Positions 1 to 9,547 of a stretch of DNA of 51,151 nucleotides are shown in pieces. The position numbers and the translations under genes are program-made. The first letter of the stretch is position 1; each line of letters starts with the position of its first letter. The stretch comes from a virus. Under the pieces are notes generated by a model. It was not told where the DNA came from. It ran no database searches and worked only from the letters and a program-made list of their open reading frames with translations. The stretch is taken from positions 1 to 51,151 of IMG/VR virus record IMGVR_UViG_3300046170_000002; one strand, written 5' to 3'.

Positions 1-101
1 ACACCATCTTCTTTGATGACTGTAGCTGTTCTTACATGAATTGCTCTATGTTCTCCTACAACTTCTATTTTATCTTCTATTATTTCTTTTGTTATTGCCA
101 T
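1..101 (-). CDS. Phage tail-associated protein, N-terminal fragment (cut by window edge)
   Basis: The frame starts at ATG 101-99 behind a GGAG ribosome site and runs off the left edge after 33 codons. It begins MAITKEIIEDKIEVVGEHRA. This looks like the N-terminus of a short tail or fibre-region protein common next to tail fibres of marine phages; that family recall is from memory. It lies directly downstream of the long tail fibre in the same late operon. Function unknown. Confidence 0.6.
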   Translation of the reverse strand, partial: MAITKEIIEDKIEVVGEHRAIHVRTATVIKEDG

Positions 102-153
102 TCTATTTTCTCCTATGTCCGTACCTAGAATCCACTAGGTATATTAGTTATTA

Positions 154-3100
154 TTATGCATCTGTAAAATATTGAAATCCTACTGAAACTGTATCAATTC
201 CAGATGCAAAAAGATTTGAATTTAAAGTGCTAGAACCTCCATTATCTTCACATACTGTAATAGTGAAATAATCATCCCCCTCAATCATTTCAGCTACTAA
301 ATATCCTGACGTACCCCAAGATAAGCCTCCTATTTTTACAGTTCCAAAAGACCTACCACTTAAACTATCTAAATTTGCTACTGTAAAAGGTAAAGAAATA
401 CGAGCATCACCCTGTGGGCTTGATTGAGAATCGCTTCTTATAATCCCTGTTATAGTTACTAATCTGCCTACTTTTGTGTATGCATATTTTGTATAACTAT
501 TTATTGTTACACTGCCACTTGTTGCTGGTGTAATAGTTGGTGAGTAAGTACCTTCTTCATAATCGTCAAGTTTGTTTGCTGAACCTGTACCGCCTAGATA
601 AGCACCACCACCAAGGTAAATATCTTTCCATGTATAAGAAGAAGAACCAAGGTCGGTGGCACCATTGGTAGCATCTCCTGAATTATCTGTTGCGTATACT
701 ATGCCTGTACCAAAAGACAAGCCTGAATGACCTGAAGATGTACTGTGTATTTTTAAGTTATTACTACTAACAACACCAATACTTCCAACTGTTGAGCCAT
801 CTTTTTTGAAAGTAGCAATATCACCATCAGAGCTTTTTCTATTTAATATCATTACTCCTGATGATTGGTCGCTACAAGCAAATATCTCTCCATTTACTGT
901 ATAAGAAGAACCTACTGTGCTTGTTGTATTAATATTGTTATAAACACTGCCAGTATGAGAAACCAACAAGTTGCCTGAAGAATCAATCCTAGCAACCTCA
1001 CTATCTGCCATATCAAAAATAGTAGCTGTTTGACTGTTTAATCTTAAATTACCATTTGAACCTGTGATATCAGCAGAAGCTCCAAAGCCTGTGTCTGTTA
1101 AAGTTATAATTGGGTCGTTAGCAGCAGATAAATGTAATAATGTTGAAGGACTATCGGTTCCAATTCCAACATTTCCTGCACTTATATGGTTTGCTGTACC
1201 ATCTGTATAAAAAGCAATTTTTTCTACACCACCATCATACATATGGAATCTACCACCATCCGTAGATTTTTCACCCATAGAAATTATATTATTTGTATTA
1301 CCATTTGCCTGAATTGATATTCCTGAGGCTGCAGAACTAACAGAACTAGATTTAACAGTTAAGGGTGAAGTAGGACTAGTCGTTCCAATTCCAAGCGATT
1401 CAGCACTTGCATCCCAGTATAGAGCTTGGCTAGTTCCTGTATCATCGTAGAAGGAGATGTCTCCTGTATCTGCAATATTAAAAAATCTCTTTCCATCAAT
1501 ATATGTAGCAAATCCAGATGACGCTTGTACGTTATCAGGGTCTATTTCAAGCCATGTTTGGGCGTTTGCAGTTCTTAGTTTTGTTGAGCCAGACACACCC
1601 GTATCTATTAATTGTAGTTGTGCAATACCAGCCTCTACAGTCAAACCATCACTTGTAACTGTACCTGTTACGTCTATGCCTGAAGAATCAATTATCATTC
1701 TCTCAGTTCCACCAGTATCAAATCTAATCTTATCTTCGTCTGAACTTTCTTCTACTTGTACTTTAGTATCTCCATCAGCATCTTCTAAAAGCAATGCAGA
1801 ACTAACAGTAGTGTTTACCCATGTTATACATTCTACTGCTGTTCCTGTTGGAGGAGCTTCAGAGAATGTTAAAGTTGTTCCAGATATAGAATAAGTATCT
1901 TTATGTTGAAGAACACCATCAATAGTAACTACCGTAGCATTTTCATTAACGGGTGCAGAAGTAAGTGTAAGTGTTGTATCACTACCATCTCCTGTCATAG
2001 TATTTAAAATAGGAGCAGTACCACCACCACCAATTGAACCCCAAGAGTCTGTATAGCCTTCAAAGCCACTTGTAGTTGTGTTATATCTAAAGTAACCTGC
2101 TGCAGGACTTCCGGGTCTTTGAGCTGTTGTACCTACTGGGACATGCACAGCATCTGTATTAGCTCCTAAGTCTAATGAGACATCTGGAGTAGTTTGATTG
2201 ATACCAACTCTATTAGTACTAACATCTGCAAACAATACACCACTGTCAACATTTAAATCTCCAGAGAATGTAGCAGCGTTAAAAGTTGTAGGTACTATAT
2301 TAGCAGTACCATTAAAGCTTACACCACCAATAGTTCTTGCAGTCTCTAAAGCTGTTGCAGTAGCTGCATTACCTGTAGTATCTTGATTCAGTGTACCGAT
2401 TGTAAAGTCTAAAGTATTGTCATCGTCTTGGTAAGCTACTGTAATGTTTGTTTCAGTATTACTTGATACCATTGCACCAACTGTATCAGCTATAACTTCT
2501 GATAAGTCTATGTTAGCTGTACCATCAAAAGATACACCATGAATAGTTCTAGCTGTTTCTAATGCTGTAGCTGTTGCAGCGTTACCAGTTGTATCTTGGT
2601 TAAGTGTGCCAATTACAAAGTCTAATGTATTGTCAGCATCATCGTAAGTAACTGTTATGTTTGTTTCTGTGTTGCTAGATACCATTGCTCCAACAGTATC
2701 TGATATAGTTTCTGCTAGAGTTATACCACCTATAGTGATTGCATCAGCTTCTAAAGTTCCATCAATGTCAGCATCACCTGATATGTCTAAGGTAGCTGCA
2801 TCTAATTCACCACTAATGGTTATGTTTCTACCACCTGTAATGTCTTTGTTAGCATCTGTGATAATAGCTTTACTTGCTATAACAGTTCCGTTAGTTATAC
2901 CATCTATTAAGTTAATGTCTCCTGCACTCGCTGTAACGCCATCTAAGATGTTTAATTCATTAGTTGTAGCAGTTACTCCATCTAATAAATTTAATTCAGC
3001 AGCAGTGCTTGTAACGCCATCTAGGATATTTAGTTCTGCTGCAGTTGATGTAACTCCATCAAGTATGTTTAACTCTGCTGCTGTACTTGTAACACCGTCA

Positions 3101-3483
3101 AGGATGTTTAACTCTGCTGTAGTGCTTGTAACACCATCCATGAGATTAAGTTCTGCAGTTGTAGCTGTAACTCCATCAAGGATATTAAGTTCATCTGTAG
3201 TTACTGTAGCACCATCTAGTATTTCTAACTCTGCTTCAGAGATATCAGCACTGCCAATTACAAAGCTTGTACCTGTAATTGTAGTACCTGTAATAGCTGC
3301 AGCACTTGAACCACCAATAATAGCACCATCAATAGTACCACCGTTAATGTCTGCTGTATCAGCTACAAGGCTGTCAATGTTTGCAGTACCATCTATGTAA
3401 AGGTTTCTCCACTCTTGTGAAGAACTACCTAAGTCATAACTGTCATCATCATCTGGGATAATGTTTGAGTCTACGTCAGCACC
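154..3483 (-). CDS. Long tail fibre protein, main part (downstream of a frame break)
   Basis: This open frame continues the fibre that starts at 3955. Skipping one base at 3484 gives a single protein of about 1266 residues. It begins with about nine decapeptide repeats of the AELNILDGVT type (2905-3240), followed by two copies of a 71-residue repeat. Next come beta-rich segments with the recurrent GIGTxSP pattern, and a C-terminal beta domain beginning near DDYEEGTYSPTI that is common at phage fibre ends. The role is host-surface recognition, at the distal end of the virion operon. No S74 chaperone is present at its C-terminus. The only internal ATG is at 3141, inside the repeats, and is unlikely to be the true start. 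Confidence 0.8.
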   Translation of the reverse strand, partial: GADVDSNIIPDDDDSYDLGSSSQEWRNLYIDGTANIDSLVADTADINGGTIDGAIIGGSSAAAITGTTITGTSFVIGSADISEAELEILDGATVTTDELNILDGVTATTAELNLMDGVTSTTAELNILDGVTSTAAELNILDGVTSTAAELNILDGVTSTAAELNLLDGVTATTNELNILDGVTASAGDINLIDGITNGTVIASKAIITDANKDITGGRNITISGELDAATLDISGDADIDGTLEADAITIGGITLAETISDTVGAMVSSNTETNITVTYDDADNTLDFVIGTLNQDTTGNAATATALETARTIHGVSFDGTANIDLSEVIADTVGAMVSSNTETNITVAYQDDDNTLDFTIGTLNQDTTGNAATATALETARTIGGVSFNGTANIVPTTFNAATFSGDLNVDSGVLFADVSTNRVGINQTTPDVSLDLGANTDAVHVPVGTTAQRPGSPAAGYFRYNTTTSGFEGYTDSWGSIGGGGTAPILNTMTGDGSDTTLTLTSAPVNENATVVTIDGVLQHKDTYSISGTTLTFSEAPPTGTAVECITWVNTTVSSALLLEDADGDTKVQVEESSDEDKIRFDTGGTERMIIDSSGIDVTGTVTSDGLTVEAGIAQLQLIDTGVSGSTKLRTANAQTWLEIDPDNVQASSGFATYIDGKRFFNIADTGDISFYDDTGTSQALYWDASAESLGIGTTSPTSPLTVKSSSVSSAASGISIQANGNTNNIISMGEKSTDGGRFHMYDGGVEKIAFYTDGTANHISAGNVGIGTDSPSTLLHLSAANDPIITLTDTGFGASADITGSNGNLRLNSQTATIFDMADSEVARIDSSGNLLVSHTGSVYNNINTTSTVGSSYTVNGEIFACSDQSSGVMILNRKSSDGDIATFKKDGSTVGSIGVVSSNNLKIHSTSSGHSGLSFGTGIVYATDNSGDATNGATDLGSSSYTWKDIYLGGGAYLGGTGSANKLDDYEEGTYSPTITPATSGSVTINSYTKYAYTKVGRLVTITGIIRSDSQSSPQGDARISLPFTVANLDSLSGRSFGTVKIGGLSWGTSGYLVAEMIEGDDYFTITVCEDNGGSSTLNSNLFASGIDTVSVGFQYFTDA
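2290..2715 (-). repeat. Tandem pair of 71-residue (213 bp) fibre repeats
   Basis: Two adjacent coding repeats each run from a DTVGAMVSSNTETNITV block through a NQDTTGNAATATALETARTI block to GVSF-GTANI. They are nearly identical in protein and more diverged in DNA, which suggests an old duplication kept by selection on the fibre shaft. Boundaries are approximate. Confidence 0.75.
2905..3240 (-). repeat. AELNxLDGVTxT decapeptide repeat array in tail fibre
   Basis: About nine to ten consecutive 30-bp units encode variants of AELNILDGVT, with T/S/A changes between units and degenerate first and last copies. The DNA differs mostly at third positions. Such arrays occur in fibres of many environmental phages and probably form a regular beta shaft. 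Repeat number could vary by slippage. Confidence 0.85.
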
Positions 3484-3955
3484 GAAATACTACGTTATCA
3501 GTAGCTGCATCACCCATAGTAATTGTACCACCGTTAAAAGTTGTAGTACCTGTAACTGTTAGATTACCACCTACTGCTACATTACCTGTAGTTGTAATAG
3601 TATCTGTATATGTATCTTTAAATCTTAAACTTGTTGTACCTAAATCTATATCACTATCTGTAACAGGTATAATAGCACCATCAGCTATGTATAGTTGTTG
3701 TACAGGTGCTGAAGATACTTCAACATAAAATTCTATGTAGTTATTAGTAGTATCTATTAAGACTTTATTGTTTGGAGAAGTTTCACCAGCATCACCAATT
3801 AATCCTATAACTGGTCCACTAGCTGCTGTACCATCATGGCTGTGACCAGATGTATTACTAAATGCGTTTACTAATTGGTTATATTCGTTATTGAATAAAG
3901 CAGCAGTAATTGTATCTCCGTCTGCAAAAGTACTTTGTCTTGTATATCCTGCCAT
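3476..3955 (-). CDS. Tail fibre N-terminal part (upstream of frame break)
   Basis: This 159-codon frame begins MAGYTRQSTFADGDTITAAL, an N-terminus typical of tail-attached fibres (a region like AGDTITAALFNNEYNQLVNAF). It ends at TGA 3478-3476, three codons after TTT. The next frame continues the protein without a gap if one base (C on the coding strand, at 3484) is skipped: VVF is followed by GADVDSN. Its ATG overlaps the stop of the preceding fibre gene at 3955. This is the virion-anchoring part of the fibre encoded at 154-3483. Confidence 0.8.
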   Translation of the reverse strand: MAGYTRQSTFADGDTITAALFNNEYNQLVNAFSNTSGHSHDGTAASGPVIGLIGDAGETSPNNKVLIDTTNNYIEFYVEVSSAPVQQLYIADGAIIPVTDSDIDLGTTSLRFKDTYTDTITTTGNVAVGGNLTVTGTTTFNGGTITMGDAATDNVVFRC

Positions 3956-5871
3956 TATGCACTCTCCAATGTTTCTATTCTAGTTTTTAAATCATCAATT
4001 ATTGTTTGTTGATTGTCCACTTTGTCGGACAACTCTTGTATAGCTTTAGTTAAAAGAGGTACAAGTTTGCTTTGGTCAATGCCTTGATATTCAGGATTGC
4101 CTTCATCATCAACTGCATCTTTTTCACCTGTAATAGCTTCAGGAACTATGTCTTGTACTTCATGTGCTAAGAAACCATCAACTGTATTATCTGCATCAGC
4201 TATAAAGTTAAATCTAGCTGGTTTTAATTGTGCAACTCTATCAAGAGCATTAAATGTGTAATCTACATTTTCTTTTAATCTGTAGTCTGAAGATGTGTTG
4301 TAAGAGGTTGCACTGGTTGTTACGCTTATAGTTCCTACACTAGCAGCATCTCGCAAAAAACTAACAACATTACCATTACTGTTTTCTCTTTTAAAGTAAG
4401 CAGCTATATCATTAAATCTTGATGAAACTATAAAACCATCATTACCAACACCAACACCTTGTTGTCCGTCCGATAATAGTGTTGCAGGAGTTTGAGTAGT
4501 ACCCACCATCAAGTTGCCTGAAGAATCAATCCTAGCTCTTTCTGCAAAAGTATTAGTACCACTACGATTTTCAAAAATAATTAAATTACAAGTAGCTGTA
4601 CCTGCTGCTCCATAAGCCTTTAATGCAACATTCCCTCCATACTGGTCTCCTGCATTACCACCTAAATATATTGAAGCACCAGAACTGCTATTATCTGCAA
4701 AAGTAGGAGTAGTTGTAGATTCACTATTAACAACACTAGCAGTTATAAACATTCCTTGTGAACCTGATGGTGCAAGAGACCTACTTATTACAGGAGTTGT
4801 ACTTGCACTTGCTCCAACATGGAAAACACCTCTAACATCAAGTTTTGATGTAGGACTACTCGTTCCAATTCCAACGTTGCCTGAATTATCTAAACGAAGT
4901 TTTTCTGACCAAGTTAAAGCTGCACCTGCTCCAGAAGTATTATTACCTGCTGTTGCTATAGAATAACTTCCATTTACAGAACTAATTACCTGACGAGCAG
5001 CATAACCATTGCCAATGTACTTTTCACCAGAGTTGTAATACCAGTTTTGAGATAAGTACCCTGTTCCTGCGTGTTCCGCTAAAACTGTTTGGCTTTTCAT
5101 TTGTAAAATATTAGTTACAGTATTCCAAGAACTAGGGGTTCCACCAATTCCAATATTGCCTGAACCATCAATACGCATTCTTTCTGTTGAGTTAGTAGAT
5201 ACAGCTAATGTTGCAGAAGCTGGTGAGTAAATTTTTGGAGTTGTGCCGCCAACAGAACCATTACCATTTGACGGTGAAAAATTATTTGCATGAACTGTAC
5301 CATCTTGTCTAAGTGTTACAGCATCTGAAGCATTTGCAGTAGTTGAACCTGTAATAACATTACCTGAAGAATCAATGGAGAGTCTTGTTGCTGCTGCTGT
5401 TTTATCGTATATACCAAAACTACTTCCAACTGATAATGCCCAATCTCTAGTTGCATTATCTAAACTAACAAATGTATAAGCACCAGTTGTTTCAAATTTT
5501 GCAACATCAGTTGAAGATGAAGAAACATGAAGGGTATTTGCAGGACTAGTCGTTCCAATTCCAACATTGCCTGAAGAATTAATACGCATGGCTTCGCCTG
5601 AACCAAAAGTACCATTATTGACGTTAAATTGTAATCCTTTACCAGCACCGCCTTGCATAACAGCTAAATCTGATTTAAAACCAAACATAGAACGACTACC
5701 TGCTACACCTATTGTTGTTTCTGCATTTGCATCTCCTACAGTTAATTCATGTGCAGGACTACTCGTTCCAATTCCAACATTTTCACTACTATCAATAGTT
5801 ATAGCTGTCGCATTACTATTATCTACAATACCCGTACTTAAAAGAGTTCTTGTTACTTTTGTTATTGCCAT
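3955..5871 (-). CDS. Tail fibre/spike with C-terminal S74 intramolecular chaperone
   Basis: A 638-residue fibre. The body has repeated SSGNVGIGTSSP-like units, consistent with a beta-helical trimer. The C-terminus has the peptidase S74 self-cleaving chaperone: SSDYRLKENV, where Ser and Lys five residues apart form the catalytic dyad known from endosialidase chaperones. This is followed by GFLAHEVQDIVPEAITG and a C-terminal coiled coil. The chaperone trimerises the fibre and is then cut off. Start ATG 5871 follows GGAGATAAAAACAA. The gene sits between the nozzle gene and the second fibre. Confidence 0.88.
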   Translation of the reverse strand: MAITKVTRTLLSTGIVDNSNATAITIDSSENVGIGTSSPAHELTVGDANAETTIGVAGSRSMFGFKSDLAVMQGGAGKGLQFNVNNGTFGSGEAMRINSSGNVGIGTTSPANTLHVSSSSTDVAKFETTGAYTFVSLDNATRDWALSVGSSFGIYDKTAAATRLSIDSSGNVITGSTTANASDAVTLRQDGTVHANNFSPSNGNGSVGGTTPKIYSPASATLAVSTNSTERMRIDGSGNIGIGGTPSSWNTVTNILQMKSQTVLAEHAGTGYLSQNWYYNSGEKYIGNGYAARQVISSVNGSYSIATAGNNTSGAGAALTWSEKLRLDNSGNVGIGTSSPTSKLDVRGVFHVGASASTTPVISRSLAPSGSQGMFITASVVNSESTTTPTFADNSSSGASIYLGGNAGDQYGGNVALKAYGAAGTATCNLIIFENRSGTNTFAERARIDSSGNLMVGTTQTPATLLSDGQQGVGVGNDGFIVSSRFNDIAAYFKRENSNGNVVSFLRDAASVGTISVTTSATSYNTSSDYRLKENVDYTFNALDRVAQLKPARFNFIADADNTVDGFLAHEVQDIVPEAITGEKDAVDDEGNPEYQGIDQSKLVPLLTKAIQELSDKVDNQQTIIDDLKTRIETLESA

Positions 5872-5877
5872 TTGTTT

Positions 5878-7473
5878 TTATCTCCTGCCTGAAGGTATGT
5901 AATCTACATAAAAGCCATTAATTGTATAAGGTGCTTTTGTGTCCTCACTAATTATTGTAAAATTGTTACTTGTCCCACTTCCTTGTAACGGAACTCTTAT
6001 CAACGGATTAGAAGCTCCACCAAATACGTTAATATTAAATACAGCATCACTAAACTTAGAAGGAGGGTCTATAGTTCCTAAATCAAATAAATCTGCTGGT
6101 TGTGGTATGTCTGTACTACTATAGTCAAATCTAACTTGAACATCAGGTTCTACGACTCCTTCAGCCGATGCAGAAACTCTAAGATAGTGTAAAGTTTTTA
6201 AAGTTCCTAAATCACCATAATCATAATTAGGAGTTTCGTATCTTGCTAAAACTTCACTACCGTTAAAGTTATTACCTGTATCATGTGAATAAATATATCC
6301 GTCTGTATCTCCATGATAATATTTTTCTATACCGTTTGTATTAAATCCAGAACCTATAGCTGTAACTTCTATTCCTCTAGTCTCTGACCATTGAAATCCA
6401 TCAGGTCTTAATGTGCCTATGATTCCTCTTTGAGTTGTATTATCAGCTCCTGTATTTGTATAAAATAATCTGTACTGTGATTTTTCTCTTAATACTACAC
6501 TACTAATAGTGTATAAATTTATATTGTTTGCTAAGTCTGTAACAGTTGGTTGTATAGCTTTACTAACTGTACCTAACTCAACGTCACCAATTCTCGCTGT
6601 ACCAGCAACTGTTCTTAGTCCATCTGGTGCTAAGAATATTAAGTCACCACCAATCTCTTGAATACTATAACCACTTAAACAACCTACGTTTTCTGCAACA
6701 GGTACAACTGCTACAGTTTGACTATTGTTTATGTTTATAAGTTTGTGAATACTATTTTCACAAAATATAAATAAGTCTTGACGGAAACCTCTAACTCCTA
6801 CAACTTTGTCTGAGATAGTTACAGCTCCTGCTCCAGTACCACCAAAGTCTAAAGGGTCATTGTAAACACTATAGTAAACTGTATTCTCGTTATCTTCTAC
6901 ACCAGCAGCTATTAAATGATGGTCATGTGAAGTTATAAAAGTAGCATGTTTAGTTCCTGTTACTGTTATTTCTTCTGTAAAATATGTTCTAGCACTTAAA
7001 GCTCCAGCACCTTCCATTCTAAAACTAAAAGGTTTATTAGCTCCATCAGCTATGACTATTGTTCCATAGTCTTGTGCAGCACCTTCAAACATTGCAAATT
7101 GTACTTGCCCTTGTCCAGTTCTAGCTGTAACACTTTTTCCTGTAAAGGTTGAGTAGTTATCTCCACTACTATGAGATAATTTATTTATCTGTAAGTAAGT
7201 AGTTCCGTCTTGTGTAAAGTATATATTAGTACCTGCACAAACAACAACTCCATCTGCATAAGGCATAACACCTAATATATTAGTGGTACTTCCTGTTGGT
7301 TGATTAGTTCCAAACTTTTCATAACCATTAATACGTCTATAACCACCCTCTATAGAGACTTCAAAGTTTCTAAGTTCTGTAGCTACTCCGGGAGTTCTTA
7401 GTAAGTCTATTGCGTTTGCAGAGTTTACTAAACCTCCAGCACATGCTACTGTAAATGGTTGTGAACGTGCCAT
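5878..7473 (-). CDS. Tail nozzle / DNA stabilisation protein (P22 gp10-like or tail tubular B)
   Basis: A 531-residue protein beginning MARSQPFTVACAGGLVNSAN. Blocks such as VVGVRGFRQDLFIFCENSIHKL and GGDLIFLAPDGLRTVAGT resemble the beta-propeller-type tail accessory factors that plug the connector in short-tailed phages (P22 gp10, functionally T7 gp12). It lies four bases after the connector gene and just before the fibres, the expected place for a nozzle that carries fibres. The family call rests on pattern and position only. Confidence 0.65.
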   Translation of the reverse strand: MARSQPFTVACAGGLVNSANAIDLLRTPGVATELRNFEVSIEGGYRRINGYEKFGTNQPTGSTTNILGVMPYADGVVVCAGTNIYFTQDGTTYLQINKLSHSSGDNYSTFTGKSVTARTGQGQVQFAMFEGAAQDYGTIVIADGANKPFSFRMEGAGALSARTYFTEEITVTGTKHATFITSHDHHLIAAGVEDNENTVYYSVYNDPLDFGGTGAGAVTISDKVVGVRGFRQDLFIFCENSIHKLININNSQTVAVVPVAENVGCLSGYSIQEIGGDLIFLAPDGLRTVAGTARIGDVELGTVSKAIQPTVTDLANNINLYTISSVVLREKSQYRLFYTNTGADNTTQRGIIGTLRPDGFQWSETRGIEVTAIGSGFNTNGIEKYYHGDTDGYIYSHDTGNNFNGSEVLARYETPNYDYGDLGTLKTLHYLRVSASAEGVVEPDVQVRFDYSSTDIPQPADLFDLGTIDPPSKFSDAVFNINVFGGASNPLIRVPLQGSGTSNNFTIISEDTKAPYTINGFYVDYIPSGRR

Positions 7474-7476
7474 ATT

Positions 7477-8244
7477 TTAAAAGTAAGTTCTATCGTCTGT
7501 CATATACTTTGGAGCTGGATTCATAAGATTAGATTTCATATACTTCATACCTTTCTTATAATCATCCAATGCGAAAGCTGCTTGTTGTGGGCTTTCTTTA
7601 AACTGCCAAATGTAATAACGAACTCTAGCTGTTATTATATTACTGTATTGCTCTGGTAAAGTGATTGTATCATCATATGTTGATAACGCAGTCGGTCTTA
7701 CAAAAGCATAAAAGTGTATATTATAAACCTTATCAGGTATTGGACTTAATCCAAACTTTCTATTGTCAGGAGACTTGATAACAAATCTAGGCTCTCCATG
7801 GTTTTGAGTATCTGCATCATCTGCATTCTCACTGTCTCTGTAGTATCTTGTCCAGTCTGTATTCGTAAGAAACTTTAAACCTTTAGAGACATAAGGTGTT
7901 GTTTCTCCACTTACGTTGATTGTTGTAACATAAAAGTCATCCCAATCTATTGATGCGTAGTCTGTAGCAATACTAGAACTACCATCTTTTAAAGTGTACC
8001 ATCTTTGTCCTGCTACAGTAGGTACAGTTACGTTTCCATAGAAAGGGTCAGTAGCTCCACTTACGTTTGCAGCAAAGAAAGGTAATTGTGGTTCTTCGTT
8101 GGCTATATCAAAAATTGCTTTGTTTATACTATCTTTTACAAACTTTTGAAGACCTACAGCAGTTGCAAAGTTTGCAGACGTTAAAGGTATTTCATTAAGT
8201 TCTCTTAATACTTCGTTAGTTATGTCAAGATATGTAGTAGCCAT
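7477..8244 (-). CDS. Head-tail connector / tail tubular protein A-like
   Basis: A 255-residue protein beginning MATTYLDITNEVLRELNEIP, an N-terminus shared by adaptor proteins of many marine podoviruses (equivalent in role to T7 gp11 or P22 gp4). It contains GQRWYTL and a C-terminal YYIWQFKESPQQAAFALDDY segment. It is located between the capsid genes and the nozzle. Its ATG abuts the stop of the small gene at 8244. Likely forms the ring under the portal. Confidence 0.65.
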   Translation of the reverse strand: MATTYLDITNEVLRELNEIPLTSANFATAVGLQKFVKDSINKAIFDIANEEPQLPFFAANVSGATDPFYGNVTVPTVAGQRWYTLKDGSSSIATDYASIDWDDFYVTTINVSGETTPYVSKGLKFLTNTDWTRYYRDSENADDADTQNHGEPRFVIKSPDNRKFGLSPIPDKVYNIHFYAFVRPTALSTYDDTITLPEQYSNIITARVRYYIWQFKESPQQAAFALDDYKKGMKYMKSNLMNPAPKYMTDDRTYF

Positions 8245-8390
8245 TATTTTTTATGTACCTTTTGAATTGGAAAGTTTGCTTCTAAACTTGCACCTTTATG
8301 TTTTACAAACTTACCTGTGTGTTTCATTAATTTAAACGTACCATTTTTTTGTTTCATCCAATGGTGTCCTTTTGGTGCTTTAACTTTCAT
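8244..8390 (-). CDS. Small basic protein, 48 residues
   Basis: Starts at ATG 8390 (MKVKAPKGHHWMKQKNGTFK), just after the stop of the preceding 42-residue gene, and ends overlapping the connector ATG. It is rich in Lys and His with no Cys. The tight coupling on both sides supports a real gene in the capsid-to-connector interval, a place where marine podoviruses often carry tiny unknown proteins. A longer in-frame start at 8444 would overlap the upstream gene and is less likely. Function unknown. Confidence 0.6.
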   Translation of the reverse strand: MKVKAPKGHHWMKQKNGTFKLMKHTGKFVKHKGASLEANFPIQKVHKK

Positions 8391-8391
8391 A

Positions 8392-8520
8392 TTAACAAGG
8401 TTTTCCTTTTGGACATTCACCATTCTTGTACATAGGTTGTCCACCTTTTTTATAAGAACTTCTTACTTCTCCACCAGCAGATTTTTTCTTACGTTTTTTC
8501 ATGTTACTTCCACAATGCAT
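8392..8520 (-). CDS. Small Lys/Cys protein, 42 residues
   Basis: Runs from ATG 8520, ten bases after GGAG, to TAA 8394-8392. It begins MHCGSNMKKRKKKSAGGE and ends ECPKGKPC, with three cysteines and a basic N-terminal patch. It is the first gene after the terminator that follows the capsid gene. No homologue recognised; may be a minor capsid or DNA-binding component. Confidence 0.6.
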   Translation of the reverse strand: MHCGSNMKKRKKKSAGGEVRSSYKKGGQPMYKNGECPKGKPC

Positions 8521-8530
8521 ATTTATCTCC

Positions 8531-8563
8531 TATTAAAAAGTGGAGGGTCAATTAAGACCCCCC
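8531..8563 (-). terminator. Strong Rho-independent terminator after the major capsid gene
   Basis: On the minus strand, GGGGGGTC pairs with GACCCTCC (eight pairs, one G-U) around a six-base loop TTAATT, followed by ACTTTTTAAT. It begins ten bases past the capsid stop codon. It would truncate most transcripts here, giving excess capsid mRNA over the downstream tail genes. Confidence 0.85.
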
Positions 8564-8572
8564 GAGTGACAA

Positions 8573-9547
8573 TTAGTCAATTACATAGAATGCACTACAT
8601 AAAGCATCATCTCTAAGTACTTTCGCACCATAGACATGTAAGCCTCTTACTATATCACCAAATGATGATGGGTCTCTCAACACTTCAGTTGAAAGAATAG
8701 TATTAGCAGTAGCAGTTGATGAAATGTGACCAGCCATACATTTACCAGTAGCGTTAGATGTAGCAGCAACGTTGTTAGATTTGTACATGTCAAATCCTCT
8801 TAGTTTACCACTTGATACTAAACCATTTCTGATAGAGCCTTGTCCAGCGTTAAAGTCAACAGACATTAACTTAGAGTCAGCTTTAGCTAATTCTTCATAG
8901 AATGAAGGAGGAGCTACGAACCATCTACCTTCTTCAGGTACATTTTGTTCGTCTAATAGTTTAGCAAATCTTGCCATAAGGTCAATTGCATCTACACCAG
9001 TTCCGTCTGAACCTAATAGGTCTACAGAGTTAGTAGCGTGTCCTAATGTTGCATCAGCAGTTGCACTGTCTGAACCAATAATGTGGTCAGGTGATGAAGC
9101 TGAACATCCAGCAAACATAGTTGCTAGAACAGCAGCATCATATGCATCTTTAAGAGCATACGCAGCAGATGATGAAGCTACTTCTTTGAAGTTGACATGT
9201 GACATTTTAGTTTCAATATCATCTACGATGAATTTGAAAGCTTTAGCACTATCAACAACAAGAGTTGTTTCAGCATCAGTTAGTTTAGTTGCAGTTGTGT
9301 CAGAACCTCTTGTATAGTCAGATACAGAGATTACTGGTTCACCAATGATTTTTACAGAGTCTCCGTAAGCAGATATCTCACCGGCATAGTCGGTGTTAGT
9401 AATAGCTTCAACTACACTTGCCTTTCTGAAAAAGTTAAGAACTTTCTTAGAGTATATGGAAGGTAGGAAGAAACTATTAGTTTGTCCACTAACGGAGTTT
9501 GCAAAGTTTGCATCGGTATCAGTTGAGGGTTCAAAATATTGAGCCAT
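8573..9547 (-). CDS. Major capsid protein
   Basis: A 324-residue protein beginning MAQYFEPSTDTDANFANSVS. The pattern of an N-terminal arm, a KVLNFFRKASVVEAITNTDY segment, then an axial-domain-like helix with DDIETKMSHVNFKEVASSSAAY and a FVAPPSFYEEL strand, is typical of HK97-fold capsid proteins of T7-like and related marine phages. It lies between the scaffold gene and the terminator. Its GC and codon use look richer than neighbouring genes, consistent with high expression. T7 gp10 is of similar size. Confidence 0.88.
   Translation of the reverse strand: MAQYFEPSTDTDANFANSVSGQTNSFFLPSIYSKKVLNFFRKASVVEAITNTDYAGEISAYGDSVKIIGEPVISVSDYTRGSDTTATKLTDAETTLVVDSAKAFKFIVDDIETKMSHVNFKEVASSSAAYALKDAYDAAVLATMFAGCSASSPDHIIGSDSATADATLGHATNSVDLLGSDGTGVDAIDLMARFAKLLDEQNVPEEGRWFVAPPSFYEELAKADSKLMSVDFNAGQGSIRNGLVSSGKLRGFDMYKSNNVAATSNATGKCMAGHISSTATANTILSTEVLRDPSSFGDIVRGLHVYGAKVLRDDALCSAFYVID

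Noticed and set aside
2657-3400. Plus-strand open frame opposite the tail fibre (247 codons)
   Set aside because: It mirrors the repeat array on the coding strand, has repetitive Val/Ser/Pro text and no ribosome site; a shadow frame.
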